From assembly GCF_014982805.1 (NCBI RefSeq), contig NZ_JADCKC010000001.1, positions 186,001 through 250,000 of the forward strand: a stretch of DNA of 64,000 bases, read 5' to 3'. Positions within the stretch are counted from its first letter, which is position 1, and every line of letters starts with the position of its first letter. A model generated the notes under the pieces. It did not search any database. It saw only the letters and a list, made by a program, of their open reading frames with translations, and was not told the DNA's origin. The DNA is from Gemmiger gallinarum. GTDB lineage: Bacteria > Bacillota > Clostridia > Oscillospirales > Ruminococcaceae. A program made the position numbers and the translations under genes. Below, in pieces: positions 1 through 9,484 of this stretch.

Positions 1-2
1 TG

Positions 3-215
3 GCAACCGGGGTGACAAGGGTGATCAGCTGCGACGAGACGGGGGCGGCGCTGGAAACGACCCAGGGAAACCTGACCATCGGCGGGCAGAAAATCCAGGT
101 GGGAGAACTTTCGGTCAGGACGGGGGAGGTCCGCATCACCGGCAAGATCGAATTTTTGCAGTACGCCGAGAATCGCCAGACATCCGGCGGATTTTTCCGC
201 AGACTGTTCGGGTAA
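3..215 (+). CDS. yabP: Sporulation protein YabP, 3' part (start lies before the window)
   Basis: Open in frame from the window edge, leaving 70 codons and a TAA. The segment shows the YabP pattern: a V-V-S-C-D start, then LTIGGQ, then a short repeat-like V-x-I-x-G strand (GEVRITGKIEFLQY). YabP family proteins are about 100 residues and belong to a sporulation pathway of spore coat or cortex assembly in the mother cell. A GTG at 12 could be read as a start, but the family extends further N-terminally and the frame is open upstream, so this is a truncated copy cut by the window rather than a short gene. yabQ follows 8 bp downstream, as in Bacillus (yabP-yabQ-divIC-yabR), which supports the call. 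Confidence 0.85.
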   Translation, partial: ATGVTRVISCDETGAALETTQGNLTIGGQKIQVGELSVRTGEVRITGKIEFLQYAENRQTSGGFFRRLFG

Positions 216-223
216 ACCGTATT

Positions 224-703
224 ATGACGGCATCTCCGCCACTGTGGGCGGTCTGGACGGACGTGCTCTGGTGCCTGGGCATCGGGCTGTGTATTGCCGG
301 AGGAAGAGATGCGCTTGGCCTGCTGTTTGGGGACAGCCGGCCGGTTCGTCTGGTGCTGGATCTGACCGGTTTTGCAGCGGCAGCGGTGGCGGTTTGCGGG
401 TTTTCGGCTCAGGTTTCGGCCAGCGGGACTGCGCGGTGGTATATGGCGGCGGCTATGGCGGCGGGGGCTTTCGGGTGGAGTGTAACGGTTTCTGCGCTGC
501 TGCATCGGGGCACAGCGATGTTGCTTCGCATTCTTGTGCTTCCTCTGCGCGGAATGGAAAGAAAAATTCTGCGCCCGTTTCACAATCGACTGGTTCAGGC
601 AGCGTTTTCTGCAAAACAGAAACGTTTGCATCGAAAGCAGGTTAAAAAGAGAAAAAAACAGAAAAAGATGTTGCAAAATCCAAAACGGATATTATATAAT
701 TAA
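224..703 (+). CDS. yabQ: Spore cortex biosynthesis protein YabQ
   Basis: The product has 159 aa with three or four hydrophobic segments (about residues 8-30, 42-65 and 70-95) followed by a strongly basic C-terminal tail rich in Lys and Arg. That is the YabQ architecture: a polytopic membrane protein needed for spore cortex formation. The assignment rests mainly on topology and on its place directly between yabP and divIC; the sequence itself is poorly conserved in this family. The 3' end is AT-rich and carries a sigma-A-type promoter for the next gene. Confidence 0.8.
   Translation: MTASPPLWAVWTDVLWCLGIGLCIAGGRDALGLLFGDSRPVRLVLDLTGFAAAAVAVCGFSAQVSASGTARWYMAAAMAAGAFGWSVTVSALLHRGTAMLLRILVLPLRGMERKILRPFHNRLVQAAFSAKQKRLHRKQVKKRKKQKKMLQNPKRILYN
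671..700 (+). promoter_or_regulatory. Sigma-A promoter for divIC inside the end of yabQ
   Basis: TTGCAA (671-676), 18 bp, TATAAT (695-700). It would give divIC its own transcription, independent of the sporulation genes upstream, which makes sense for a vegetative division gene. Confidence 0.55.
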
Positions 704-767
704 ACATACGCAGGCAGCCGTGCCTGCATTGCCGAGGATGCAGCTGGAAGGGAGGCGGGTCGCGGCG

Positions 768-1049
768 ATGAAAAAGCATAACAAAATGCCGAAATGGGTA
801 CTGCCGGCACTGATCTGTGTATTGTGCGGCTATCTGGTCGTCAACGTGATTCGCTGCCAGGTGACAATTGGCTCCAAGCGCCAGGAACTCGACTCGATCC
901 AGACACAGGTCGAGGAGCAGAAGGCGGAAAACGAGGAGCTGGATCGGGCTCTTTCCGACGGTGAGGATGCCATCATTGAGCGCATTGCCCGGGAACAGGG
1001 TTATGCCCGCCCCAATGAGCGCATTTTTTACGATATCAGCGGCAAGTAA
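768..1049 (+). CDS. divIC: Septum formation initiator DivIC/FtsB family
   Basis: A small bitopic division protein of 93 aa: short basic N-terminus, one membrane span (about residues 10-28), then a coiled coil (roughly 32-65, with heptads such as LDSIQTQVEEQKAENEELDR) and a short C-terminal motif around ARPNERIFYDI that resembles the conserved tail of DivIC/FtsB proteins. These act in the FtsL-FtsB(DivIC)-FtsQ complex at the septum. The frame is open upstream to 534, but the ATG at 768 is chosen because it follows GGAAGGGAGG at 747-756 and removes an unlikely N-terminal extension that overlaps yabQ. Confidence 0.85.
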   Translation: MKKHNKMPKWVLPALICVLCGYLVVNVIRCQVTIGSKRQELDSIQTQVEEQKAENEELDRALSDGEDAIIERIAREQGYARPNERIFYDISGK

Positions 1050-1117
1050 TTTTAGTGTCAGGAACAGCTTTGCGGGCTTTTTCTGAAATACAGCGAACAG
1101 CAAAGGGGTATTACAGT

Positions 1118-1579
1118 TTGGCATTACAGGTAGGGGACATTTTGGAAGGTAAAGTCACCGGCGTGAAACCGTTCGGTGCCTTTGTCGCACTGCCGGAAAA
1201 CAAAACCGGCCTTGTCCACATTTCGGAAGTTTCGTATGAGTTTGTGCAGGATCTTTCCACGGTTCTGTCCGAAGGCCAGACCGTTTCGGTCAAGGTTCTG
1301 AACATTGCACCGGACGGCAAGATTGCACTGTCCATCAAGCGCACCCAGCCGGCTCCCGAGCGCGGCCAGCGTCAGGGCGGCGGCAATGGCCGTGGCCCGC
1401 GTCCGCAGCGCCGCGAAGCACCCCCGCGCGTCTGGCAGCCCAAGCCTTCCCAGCCCAAGGGCGAGATGAGCTTTGAGGATATGATGGCGCGCTACAAGAC
1501 CCAAAGTGAAGAAAAAATTGCGGATCTGAAGCGCGTGACCGAGAACCGGCGCGGCGGCTATTCCCGCCGTCGCGGCTGA
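1118..1579 (+). CDS. yabR: S1-domain RNA-binding protein (YabR-like)
   Basis: The 153-aa product begins directly with an S1 RNA-binding domain (about residues 4-72; GDILEGKVTGVKPFGAFVAL is the typical opening) followed by a low-complexity Arg/Gly/Gln/Pro segment and a short helical tail. YabR-type proteins are single-S1 general stress or RNA-binding factors adjacent to divIC. I place the start at TTG 1118 because AAAGGGG at 1102-1108 lies 9 bases upstream and translation then starts at the S1 domain; the upstream ATG at 1055 has no ribosome site and would add 21 unrelated residues. Confidence 0.8.
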   Translation: MALQVGDILEGKVTGVKPFGAFVALPENKTGLVHISEVSYEFVQDLSTVLSEGQTVSVKVLNIAPDGKIALSIKRTQPAPERGQRQGGGNGRGPRPQRREAPPRVWQPKPSQPKGEMSFEDMMARYKTQSEEKIADLKRVTENRRGGYSRRRG

Positions 1580-1752
1580 TTGTCCGCTGCTGCAGAATTC
1601 ATTGATTTACTGAACATAAGACAAAGATAGGCTCTGTTGTCTCTCGGAATTCGGACGCAGGGCCTATTTGGGTTATCTGTCGTTTTTAGGGGGGACAAGC
1701 CTTTCCGGAAACAACCCGCCCGACAGGCCCAAAGAGAAAGAAAGGAAATGTT

Positions 1753-2922
1753 ATGCCCGAGCGTTACACACTGGTTGCGCCCTGCTTTTTTGGAACGGAA
1801 TCCACCCTCTCCTTTGAGGTCAAGCGCCTCGGTGCAGAGAACGTCAAGGTCACCGATGGCCGCGTCGCCTTTGAGGGAGACGCCTCGCTTGTCGCGGCGG
1901 CCAATTTGAACCTTCGTACGGCAGAGCGTGTCCTGCTGCTGCTCAAAACAGCGCGAACGACTACATTCGATGAGCTGTTCGACAGCGTCTACAGCATTGC
2001 GTGGGAGGATCTGCTGCCTCCCGACGCGGCGTTTCCGGTCAAGGGTTCCAGTCTCTCCAGCACCCTGTCCAGCGTGCCTGCCTGCCAGAGCATCGTCAAA
2101 AAAGCAATCGTCAAGCGCCTGATGGCGGGACATCATGTTACCACCCTGCCCGAGACAGGCGCTTTGTACAAGGTCCGCTTCGCCCTGCGCAAGGATGTGG
2201 TGGAGATTATGCTGGATACCTCCGGCGACGGGCTGCACAAGCGGGGATACCGCCGCAACGCTACGCTGGCCCCCATCAAGGAGACGCTGGCGGCAGCCAT
2301 TGCCGATCTGGGGCATGTCCGCCGGGATACCTTTGTTCAGGACCCCTTCTGCGGTTCCGGCACCATGGTGATTGAGGCGGCCCAGAAAGCGCTCAACATT
2401 GCCCCCGGCCTGCGCCGCCGTTTTGCGGCAGAGGCTTTTGCCTTCCTTCCGCGGGAAATCTGGGCACAGGAACGGCGCAAGGCGCTGGAGGCTGCCCGTA
2501 TGGACGCGGCCTTTGAAGGTGTGGGGTATGACATTGACCCGGCAGCAGTGGCACTGGCCAACGCCAACGCCAAGCTGGCCGGAGTGGGGGATCGCTGCCG
2601 CTTTGAGGTGGCGGATGTCAAGGACTTTCACGCTGCACCTCAGGCGGTGGTCCTGACCAACCCGCCTTATGGGGAGCGCCTGGGCGATGCGGCGGAAGCG
2701 GCGTCGCTGGCGCGGGTGCTGGGTCAGGTCTGGCGCGCTGCTCCGGGGTCGGGACTGTACGCCATCACGGCCGATGCCGCCTTTGAAGAGCATTTTGGGG
2801 CAAAAGCCACCAAGCGGCGCAAAATTTACAACGGCATGATTCCGTGCCAGCTGTATATGTATTTTCAGCCCCGTGAATTTTCGGGCAAGCGCAGGGAAGC
2901 CGCAGCTGCCCGTCATGAGTAA
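1753..2922 (+). CDS. Class I RNA methyltransferase with THUMP domain (RlmL/YpsC type)
   Basis: The 389-aa protein has an N-terminal THUMP-type region (about 40-160) and a C-terminal SAM-dependent methyltransferase domain. The SAM-binding signature DPFCGSGTMVIEAA lies around residues 196-209 and the catalytic NPPYGERLG around 304-312; NPPY is typical of N2-guanine or N6-adenine methylation. Size and domain order match the YpsC/RlmL-N family, which methylates 23S rRNA guanosine; older annotations call it a putative N6-adenine DNA methylase. GAAAGGAAATG places the ribosome site directly before the ATG. The NYN-domain gene follows 14 bp downstream. Confidence 0.85.
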   Translation: MPERYTLVAPCFFGTESTLSFEVKRLGAENVKVTDGRVAFEGDASLVAAANLNLRTAERVLLLLKTARTTTFDELFDSVYSIAWEDLLPPDAAFPVKGSSLSSTLSSVPACQSIVKKAIVKRLMAGHHVTTLPETGALYKVRFALRKDVVEIMLDTSGDGLHKRGYRRNATLAPIKETLAAAIADLGHVRRDTFVQDPFCGSGTMVIEAAQKALNIAPGLRRRFAAEAFAFLPREIWAQERRKALEAARMDAAFEGVGYDIDPAAVALANANAKLAGVGDRCRFEVADVKDFHAAPQAVVLTNPPYGERLGDAAEAASLARVLGQVWRAAPGSGLYAITADAAFEEHFGAKATKRRKIYNGMIPCQLYMYFQPREFSGKRREAAAARHE

Positions 2923-2936
2923 AGGAGGTTCCGCCG

Positions 2937-3773
2937 GTGGAAGATCTGAAACTTGCGGTCCTGATTGATGCAGATAATATTTCGCCCAAGTATGTCAAGG
3001 CGATTCTGGATGAGGCTGCCTCGTTTGGTGTGGCAACCTGCAAGCGCATCTACGGCGACTGGAGCGACAGCCGCCTGAAAAGCTGGAAAGATGTGCTTTT
3101 GAACAACTCCATCATTCCTGTCCAGCAGTACAGTTATACAACGGGCAAAAATGCAACCGACTCCGCCATGATCATTGATGCCATGGACCTTTTGTATTCC
3201 GGAAATCTGGACGGTTTCTGCATCGTCTCGTCGGACAGTGACTTTACCCGTCTGGCCGCCCGGCTGCGCGAGGCGGGCAAGCTGGTCATCGGCATGGGTG
3301 AGAGCAAAACGCTGGGCCCCTTCGTCAAGGCCTGCGACCAGTTCAAGTATCTGGACCTCATTTTGGACAATGCAGAGCCGGAGGAAGAGAGCGCTGTGCC
3401 CACCGCTGCAGACAATCTGCAGGCGGCCAGCGACGACACGGCGATCAACCGGGACTCGGTGGGACGCCTGGTGCACGGCATGATCGACGAGATGGACGAC
3501 GGCACTGGCTGGGTGCGTACCAGCCGGATCGGCGATCAGCTGATCAAGCGCTATCCGGACTTTGACGTGCGCAACTTCGGCAGCAAAAGCCTCAATAAGT
3601 TTCTTGCGGCCCTGCCGGGGCTGGAAGTGGAGGAACGCATGCTCTCCAACGGCAATCCCATCCAGTTTGTGAGGATTCGCCCGCAGCCGGCGCCCAGAAA
3701 ACCGGGCCGCAAGGCTGCGGCGCATGCAGGCGGCAAAAAGAGAGCCGTACGCAAAAAGGCGAACGGAATCTGA
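2937..3773 (+). CDS. NYN-domain (LabA/DUF88) protein with C-terminal OST-HTH/LOTUS-like domain
   Basis: The 278-aa protein starts with a PIN-like NYN domain (about 4-150). Conserved acidic residues appear in LIDADNIS near the N-terminus, in NATDSAMIIDAMDLLY and in SSDSDFTRLAARLR, which together form the metal-binding nuclease site of this family. Residues about 165-245 (RLVHGMIDE, GWVRTSRIGDQLIKRYPDFDVRNFGSKSLNKFL) match the OST-HTH/LOTUS fold, an RNA-binding module, and the C-terminus is a basic Lys/Arg tail. The likely role is RNA cleavage or processing; no substrate can be inferred. The GTG start follows a near-perfect AAAGGAGGT at 2921-2929. Confidence 0.85.
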   Translation: MEDLKLAVLIDADNISPKYVKAILDEAASFGVATCKRIYGDWSDSRLKSWKDVLLNNSIIPVQQYSYTTGKNATDSAMIIDAMDLLYSGNLDGFCIVSSDSDFTRLAARLREAGKLVIGMGESKTLGPFVKACDQFKYLDLILDNAEPEEESAVPTAADNLQAASDDTAINRDSVGRLVHGMIDEMDDGTGWVRTSRIGDQLIKRYPDFDVRNFGSKSLNKFLAALPGLEVEERMLSNGNPIQFVRIRPQPAPRKPGRKAAAHAGGKKRAVRKKANGI

Positions 3774-3811
3774 CTTTTTGCAGCACATCGGTTTTTCGGA
3801 TGTATATTTTG

Positions 3812-3856
3812 GCACCGCGTTTTTTGGACTCTTTCGAAAATGCGGTGCTTTTTTGC
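3812..3856 (+). terminator. Probable terminator after the NYN gene
   Basis: GCACCGC (3812-3818) pairs with GCGGTGC (3842-3848), followed by TTTTTTG. The loop is unusually long (23 bases) and itself contains a T-run, so this is a weaker call than the other terminators in the window. Confidence 0.5.
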
Positions 3857-3929
3857 AGACAAAAACGGGAAGCCTTCGAAAATTTATGCAAAAACAGCCT
3901 GAAATATGGTATTTTCACGCTGTGGATAC

Positions 3930-3961
3930 TTGCGAAACGCCTCCATTTATATTACTATAAT
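3930..3961 (+). promoter_or_regulatory. Possible promoter of the amino-acid ABC operon
   Basis: A perfect TATAAT (3956-3961) lies 72 bp before the substrate-binding protein gene. The nearest -35-like hexamer, TTGCGA (3930-3935), is 20 bp away, longer than ideal, so the -10 is credible but the -35 is uncertain. Confidence 0.4.
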
Positions 3962-4033
3962 AAGGTGCACTGCCGATTTACTGCGCTGAATCGATGCGGA
4001 AACCGGCAAAGTGATTGAGGAGGAGAGATCATC

Positions 4034-4900
4034 ATGAAAAGAATTATCAGCACGGTCCTGGCTGCGGCCCTGGTTTTGAGCCTGGCGGCCTGCTCCAACA
4101 GCGATTCGAGCACTAGCACTTCTGCCGCGGAGGACAGCAGCACGGCTGCCACGGCGGAAACCACCGCCGACACCGGGGACGATGCCGCCACAGAAGAGAG
4201 CGACCTTGCCTACATCAAGGAAAAGGGCACTATGATCATCGGCTATACGGTCTACGCACCCATGAACTATACCGATGATGACGGCAACTTCACCGGTTTC
4301 GACACCGAACTGGCCACGGCTGTCTGTGAGCAGCTGGGCGTCGAGCCGGTCTTCCAGGAAATCAACTGGGAGACCAAGGTGGTTGAGCTGGATGCCGGCA
4401 CCATCGATTGTATCTGGAACGGCATGACCCTGACCGAGGATATTATGGAAAACACCGCCTGCACCGAGCCCTATGCCAAGAATGCGCAGGTCATCGTCAT
4501 GAAGAAGGAGGCGGCCTACAACGGCACGGCAGACCTTGTGGATGCCAGCATCGCTTATGAGGCGGGCTCTGCGGGTCAGGAGACCCTTGAGGCAGAGGAG
4601 AACCTCTCTCAGGCCGACCTGGTTCCCAAGACGGTACAGGCTGACTGCCTGCCGGAGGTTGAAGCGGGCAACTGCCAGGCTGCGGTTCTCGACCTGACCC
4701 TGGCCAACGCCATGATCGGCGAAGGCACCAGTTACACTGATCTGGAGATCAAGGACGAGCTGAACGTAGAGGAGTATGGCGTTGCCTTCCGCAAGGGCAG
4801 CGACGTTGCCGCGGCGGTCAACGATGCCTTTGCCGCTCTGCGCGAGGACGGCACCATGCAGGCGCTGGCCGACAAGTACAACCTGGAACTGGCCGACTGA
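4034..4900 (+). CDS. Amino-acid ABC transporter substrate-binding lipoprotein
   Basis: The 288-aa protein has a lipoprotein signal peptide ending in the lipobox LAAC (Cys at about residue 20), a Ser/Thr/Ala/Asp-rich linker to about residue 55, and then a type II periplasmic-binding fold of the polar amino-acid class (SBP_bac_3). The opening GTMIIGYTVYAPMNYTDDDG and the NGMTLTEDI region are characteristic. It captures an amino acid outside the membrane for the permease and ATPase encoded next. The substrate cannot be read from sequence. GGAGGAGAGATC precedes the ATG. Confidence 0.9.
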   Translation: MKRIISTVLAAALVLSLAACSNSDSSTSTSAAEDSSTAATAETTADTGDDAATEESDLAYIKEKGTMIIGYTVYAPMNYTDDDGNFTGFDTELATAVCEQLGVEPVFQEINWETKVVELDAGTIDCIWNGMTLTEDIMENTACTEPYAKNAQVIVMKKEAAYNGTADLVDASIAYEAGSAGQETLEAEENLSQADLVPKTVQADCLPEVEAGNCQAAVLDLTLANAMIGEGTSYTDLEIKDELNVEEYGVAFRKGSDVAAAVNDAFAALREDGTMQALADKYNLELAD

Positions 4901-5026
4901 ACAGTTTGAAATAGGCCCTGCGCGCGGCGGCTGAGCCGTTCTGCGTGCAGGCGCCTTTGTGTATTGACAGAAAACCCGGGATACGGCTTTCGCAAGGAGG
5001 CGGCCCGGCACGGGGAAGTGGAAAAC

Positions 5027-5686
5027 ATGAGTGAAGCCATGGTGATATGGGGCCGCCTGACGGAGAGTTTCTGGCTCAATTCAGAACTGTTCCTTCTGAC
5101 GCTGGCCTTTGCGCTGCCGCTGGGCCTGGTGGTGGCGTTCGGCTCCATGAGCCGGTTTATGCCGCTGCGTGGAGTGGTGCGCACCTTTGTCTGGGTGATC
5201 CGCGGAACACCGCTGATGCTGCAGATCATTGTGATTTATCTGGGCCCCGGCCTGATGGGATGGGGCAATCCCTGGCCGGCCGGCAGTTTCGGGCGGCTGT
5301 GGGCGGCGGTGGTGGCCTTTGTCATCAACTATGCCTGCTATTTCTCTGAGATCTACCGCGGCGGCATTGAGTCCATCCCCAAGGGCCAGACGGAGGCCGG
5401 CCAGGTCTTGGGCATGACCAAACCGCAGATTTTCTTCCGGGTGACGCTTCTGCAGGTCATCAAGCGCATCCTGCCGCCCATGGGCAATGAGGTCATCACC
5501 CTGGTCAAGGATACGGCGCTGGCCAATGTCATCTCCAACAAGGAAATTATCATGATGGCCAAGGAATACAGTGCCAAGGGCCTGATCTGGCCGCTGTTTT
5601 CCACGGCGCTGTTCTTCCTGGTCTTTGTAGGCGTGCTGACCCTGGTGTTCGGTGCGCTGGAAAAGAAACTGGATTACTTTAAGTAA
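5027..5686 (+). CDS. Amino-acid ABC transporter permease
   Basis: A 219-aa polytopic inner-membrane subunit of the His/Glu/Gln/Cys permease family, with about five transmembrane segments. The cytoplasmic EAA loop, which docks to the ATPase, is seen as GQTEAGQVLGMTKPQIFFRVTL. The conserved N-terminal RGTPLMLQI motif is also present. The frame is open to 4964, but ATG 5027 is preceded by GGGGAAG (5012-5018) at good spacing and begins near the first membrane span; an in-frame GTG at 5018 is the alternative. It sits between the binding protein and the ATPase in one operon. Confidence 0.9.
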   Translation: MSEAMVIWGRLTESFWLNSELFLLTLAFALPLGLVVAFGSMSRFMPLRGVVRTFVWVIRGTPLMLQIIVIYLGPGLMGWGNPWPAGSFGRLWAAVVAFVINYACYFSEIYRGGIESIPKGQTEAGQVLGMTKPQIFFRVTLLQVIKRILPPMGNEVITLVKDTALANVISNKEIIMMAKEYSAKGLIWPLFSTALFFLVFVGVLTLVFGALEKKLDYFK

Positions 5687-5698
5687 GGAGGCAGAGAA

Positions 5699-6481
5699 AT
5701 GGCTTTGCTGGAAGCTACCGGGATCGGTAAAAACTTTGGCAGCACCCACGTGCTCAAGGACATCTCTCTGTCGCTGGAAAAGGGAGAGGCACTGGCCATC
5801 ATCGGCTCCTCCGGCTCGGGCAAAACGACTCTTCTGCGCTGCCTGAATTTCCTGGAGACGCCCGATACCGGCCGCATTGTGGTGGACGGCAAAACGCTGT
5901 GGGATGCCGATGACCCTCAGACTCACAAGGAGAGCGAAAAACGGAAAAAACGCCTGCATTTTGGACTGGTGTTCCAGAACTTCAATCTGTTCCCCCAGTA
6001 TACGGCTTTGCAGAATGTCATGCTGGCGGGGGAACTGCTGGCCAAGGAGCGCCCCGATTATAAGGCGAACCGCCGCCGGATTCATGACGAGCTGGAACTC
6101 AAGGCTCGCCGCCTGCTGGAACAGATGGGGCTGAGTGATCGTGCCGGGCATTACCCCCATCAGCTGTCCGGCGGACAGCAGCAGCGTGTGGCCATTGCCC
6201 GGGCTCTGGCTCTGGAACCGGATATCCTCTGCTTTGATGAGCCCACCAGCGCCCTGGACCCGGAACTGACGGGGGAGGTCCTGCGTGTTCTGCGGGAACT
6301 TGCAGCCAACAAAACCACCATGATTATCGTCACCCATGAGATGGCTTTTGCGCGGGATGTGGCGGACCGTATTCTGTTCATGGACGGCGGCGTGGTGGTG
6401 GAGGAAGGCTCTGCCCATCAGGTGATCGATCACCCGCGGGAGGAACGCACCCGCCGGTTCCTGGCACATTACAGCACCTGA
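5699..6481 (+). CDS. Amino-acid ABC transporter ATP-binding protein
   Basis: A 260-aa ABC ATPase of the polar amino-acid uptake class. Walker A is GSSGSGKTT (residues 36-44), the Q-loop is in FGLVFQNFNLFPQ, the signature LSGGQ begins at residue 156, Walker B is ILCFDEP, and the H-loop is IIVTHEM. An insertion of about 20 charged residues (around 75-92, DPQTHKESEKRKKRLHF) before the Q-loop makes it slightly longer than the usual 240-250 aa. It follows the permease by 12 bp with AAGGAGG upstream and is the last gene of the operon. Confidence 0.93.
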   Translation: MALLEATGIGKNFGSTHVLKDISLSLEKGEALAIIGSSGSGKTTLLRCLNFLETPDTGRIVVDGKTLWDADDPQTHKESEKRKKRLHFGLVFQNFNLFPQYTALQNVMLAGELLAKERPDYKANRRRIHDELELKARRLLEQMGLSDRAGHYPHQLSGGQQQRVAIARALALEPDILCFDEPTSALDPELTGEVLRVLRELAANKTTMIIVTHEMAFARDVADRILFMDGGVVVEEGSAHQVIDHPREERTRRFLAHYST

Positions 6482-6516
6482 ACAAAAGCGTTTTGACGCC
6501 CACTGAAAGATTCATC

Positions 6517-6559
6517 AAAAAAGGCGGAGACTCTGCAGAGGCAGGGGCTCCGCCTTTTT
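6517..6559 (+). terminator. Rho-independent terminator of the ABC operon
   Basis: AAAAGGCGGAG (6519-6529) pairs with CTCCGCCTTTTT (6548-6559); the U-run follows directly. It ends the importer operon and separates it from yunB. Confidence 0.85.
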
Positions 6560-6645
6560 GCCGCTCTCCGTCCGGAACCGGCCTCGGCTCCCGGGCATAC
6601 CATGGGGGAGAGCGACTGCCGTATTGAGAAAAGGAGGAATGCCGT

Positions 6646-7293
6646 ATGCGCAGGGCAACCCCGCTGATGCCCAGGCTGAAGGTGCGCCTGCGGCTGCTGA
6701 TCGTTTTGCTGCTGGCCTGCCTTCTGTGGTACGGCGGCAGCGCCCTGGATGCCAAGATTCAGCCCGCCCTTCAGGAACTGGCCGAGTATGAGAGCCGCGC
6801 CGCCACCGTCGAGGCAATGAACGGGGCCATCTCCCGGGAAATGGAGCAGCATCCTGAGCGGTATCAGAATCTCTATACCATCCGGTACGGACAGGATGGG
6901 GAAGTTGCCTCCGTGGAGAGCAACGCGGTGGCCCTCAATCAGGCCAGAATGTACCTGATTGAGGCGGTGACGCAGGCATTGCAGACACTCCCTGAGACAG
7001 AACTGCGCATACCCTGGGGCAGCCTTCTGGACAGTGCACTGCTCAATGACCGGGGACCCAGCTGGAGTCTTTGCATCCAGCCCCGGGGATATGTGGAGGG
7101 AGAAATTCAGGAAAGCGTCCGGGAGGTGGAGATCAATAAGGTGGAATACTGTATTGATCTGGAATTAAGCACCGTGGTCAACATGATCCTGGATGGAGAC
7201 ACCCATCTGCTGAACGTGGAAAATACAGTTCCGGTGGCGCATGTTCTTCTGGATGGCGCTACGCCGGGCTATTACGCCCAGGGGGATGCCTGA
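6646..7293 (+). CDS. yunB: Sporulation protein YunB
   Basis: A 215-aa protein with one N-terminal membrane segment (about residues 14-33) and an extracytoplasmic domain. The YunB hallmarks are visible: KIQPALQELAEYES after the membrane span, IPWGSLLDSALLNDRGP in the middle, and a C-terminal VENTVPVAHVLLDGATPGYY. In Bacillus subtilis yunB is a sigma-E-regulon gene and its loss impairs sporulation; its biochemical role is unknown. It is monocistronic here, between two terminated units, with AAAGGAGG at the ribosome site. I saw no convincing sigma-E promoter; CATACCAT at 6596-6603 is only a partial -10 match. Confidence 0.85.
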   Translation: MRRATPLMPRLKVRLRLLIVLLLACLLWYGGSALDAKIQPALQELAEYESRAATVEAMNGAISREMEQHPERYQNLYTIRYGQDGEVASVESNAVALNQARMYLIEAVTQALQTLPETELRIPWGSLLDSALLNDRGPSWSLCIQPRGYVEGEIQESVREVEINKVEYCIDLELSTVVNMILDGDTHLLNVENTVPVAHVLLDGATPGYYAQGDA

Positions 7294-7348
7294 AAATGGA
7301 AAAAACGTGAAAGCGGTGACGAGACTGCAAAACCGGCGTCGGGTATGG

Positions 7349-7354
7349 TATAAT
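7349..7354 (+). promoter_or_regulatory. Extended -10 promoter element for ligA
   Basis: TGG-TATAAT: TG at 7346-7347 followed by TATAAT at 7349-7354, 51 bp before the ligA start. No good -35 was found, which is acceptable for an extended -10 promoter. Confidence 0.45.
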
Positions 7355-7399
7355 ACCCAAGAGTGCCCCTTTTAAGGGCAAAACCGGATAGGAGGATAA

Positions 7400-9388
<1,989 letters not shown>

Positions 9389-9484
9389 CGCTTGCCGTAT
9401 CCTGTGAAAAGCCGTATAATGAACTATTATATTCGCCAATGAGAGAAATTCTCGTTGTGCGGAGTAAAGAGGGGAAGAGGAAGT

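Noticed and set aside
6596-6603. CATACCAT as a sigma-E -10 for yunB
   Set aside because: It has a mismatch at a conserved position and no matching -35 at proper spacing.
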